Of a stretch of DNA of 5,455 nucleotides, positions 4,582-5,455 are shown in pieces. The position numbers and the translations under genes were made by a program. Within the stretch, counting starts at the first letter, position 1. The number at the start of each line of letters is the position of its first letter. The stretch covers positions 1-5,455 of the forward strand of contig JANQRM010000651.1 in the NCBI GenBank assembly GCA_028284565.1. The letters are read 5' to 3'. The notes beneath the pieces were generated by a model. The model had not been told where the DNA came from. It was given only the letters and a program-made list of their open reading frames with translations, and ran no database searches. Source of the DNA: Anaerolineae bacterium (GTDB lineage: Bacteria > Chloroflexota > Anaerolineae > Aggregatilineales > Phototrophicaceae).

Positions 4582-5455
4582 TTCTATCGAAGTTTTGGGT
4601 ATGAGTATGCATTGTCTGCGCCCGGTAAGCGAGAATTCCCACTAAATTTTGTTCCTTCACTACCAGAGGGCGAGAGTGAACCATATGATGTTCGATCATC
4701 AGAAGAAGATGATATATCCACATTGATAGAGTTGTACGAGCAACAACGGACAAAGAAATTGATAACAAGAACACGTCCCGAATCCCTTTGGCGCTTTCAC
4801 GTCGCAGAACAAGATCAAGGGGCGTTAGGCAAAGCCTTCTATACTATTCTAGACGCTTCAGAAGCGATAGTAGGATATTATGGCACTTGGGCTGATTACC
4901 CTTTTGGTAGGCTCATCATACGAGAGTTAAATGTAAAGAAAGGCACATCATTAAACTCGATACTCCCAACAATTCTTCGGCATATCAGCAACTTCGTTGA
5001 AGAGAATTCGGCACACTTTGGTGGATTTCAGCCTACGTCAATCACTTTTGATCTAGGGTACGATGAAACACAGCCACACGATGTATTTGGTATCCTAAAT
5101 TCAAAACTCACGCCATATCATGGCTGGACTTGGTATATGCGAGTTCCAAATCTTGCTCGGTTTATACAACATATCGCCCCAGCATTGAACCAACGCTTGG
5201 GTGCTTCCGATATTGTCCCTTACGATGATGATCTGAAGATTAGTTTTTATAACAAGGGAATTCACTTGTCATTCGAGAGAAATCAACTGGTAAAGACTGA
5301 AATTTGGAACCCATCCGACATTGAGGAAGGTTATGATGCAGCCTTTCCTGACCAAATCTTTCTGCAACTCTTGTTTGGGTATCGTTCCTTAAAGGAACTG
5401 CGGTATGCTTTTCCAGATTGTTGGACAACTCACAAGTCTACGCTTTTATTGAACA

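Larger units (their letters stand above)
4183..5455 (+). pseudogene. Eis-like GNAT acetyltransferase with SCP2-like C-terminal domain, one in-frame amber; 3' end outside window
   Basis: From ATG 4183 the frame is open to the window edge (424 codons) except for TAG at codon 133 (4579-4581). Across the TAG the protein reads GGVR, stop, FYRSFGYEYAL, a normal junction in two-domain GNATs, so the gene was one unit. Domain order is: GNAT domain 1 (about 1-150, acetyl-CoA loop RRRGLM at 102-107), a second GNAT-like domain (about 160-300), then an SCP2-like domain from about 315 (WTWYMRVPNLARFIQHIAP, later FPDQIFLQLLFGYRSLKEL). These proteins transfer acetyl from acetyl-CoA to amines; the substrate here is unknown. 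The 291 codons after the TAG have no further stop or frameshift, so the lesion is recent, a sequencing error, or read through. By length, probably only a few tens of residues are missing at the right edge. Architecture is recalled, not searched. Confidence 0.75.

Noticed and set aside
4532..4774. 80-codon minus-strand frame across the acetyltransferase amber codon.
   Set aside because: It is antisense to a clearly recognisable acetyltransferase frame and has no features of its own.

Overview
The window looks like an accessory or decaying stretch of a bacterial chromosome or large plasmid. No gene is a clean taxonomic marker. Three things together suggest Chloroflexota first and Cyanobacteria second: the acetyltransferase architecture (Eis-like GNAT plus an SCP2-like C-terminal domain ending in a FLQLLFGYRSL-type motif), a TPR protein with a characteristic C-terminal tail, and an Mpi-type serine recombinase. 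This is an inference from remembered family features, not a search. Base composition is moderately AT-rich.

Layout. Positions 1 to about 1240 are the right-hand part of an IS3-family insertion sequence: the end of OrfA with a leucine zipper, then a complete DDE transposase OrfB, then a short right flank. From 1241 a TPR-repeat reading frame resumes directly next to the likely IS end. It runs to an in-frame TAG at 1772-1774 and continues in the same frame to 2020, so it reads as one gene that lost its 5' part to the IS and is also split by an amber codon. Positions 2021-2359 are non-coding, with two possible hairpins, a sequence resembling an IS terminus, and a near-palindrome. Two intact genes then lie on the minus strand: a serine site-specific recombinase (3299-3904) upstream of a class I SAM-dependent methyltransferase (2360-3169). 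A 278-bp divergent intergenic region (3905-4182) holds an unusually good 14-bp inverted repeat (13 of 14 paired) and several shorter repeats. On the plus strand, an Eis-like acetyltransferase frame runs from 4183 to the window end and is interrupted only by one TAG at 4579-4581.

How the parts relate. No metabolic pathway or recognised defence system is visible. The genes look like mobility functions (transposase, recombinase) mixed with cargo or resident genes (methyltransferase, TPR protein, acetyltransferase). The most notable pattern is that two separate, otherwise open genes are each broken by a single TAG, while every other gene end seen in the window uses TAA or TGA. Recent pseudogenisation or sequencing error is the simple explanation. 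Amber readthrough or reassignment is the interesting one and can be tested across the genome.
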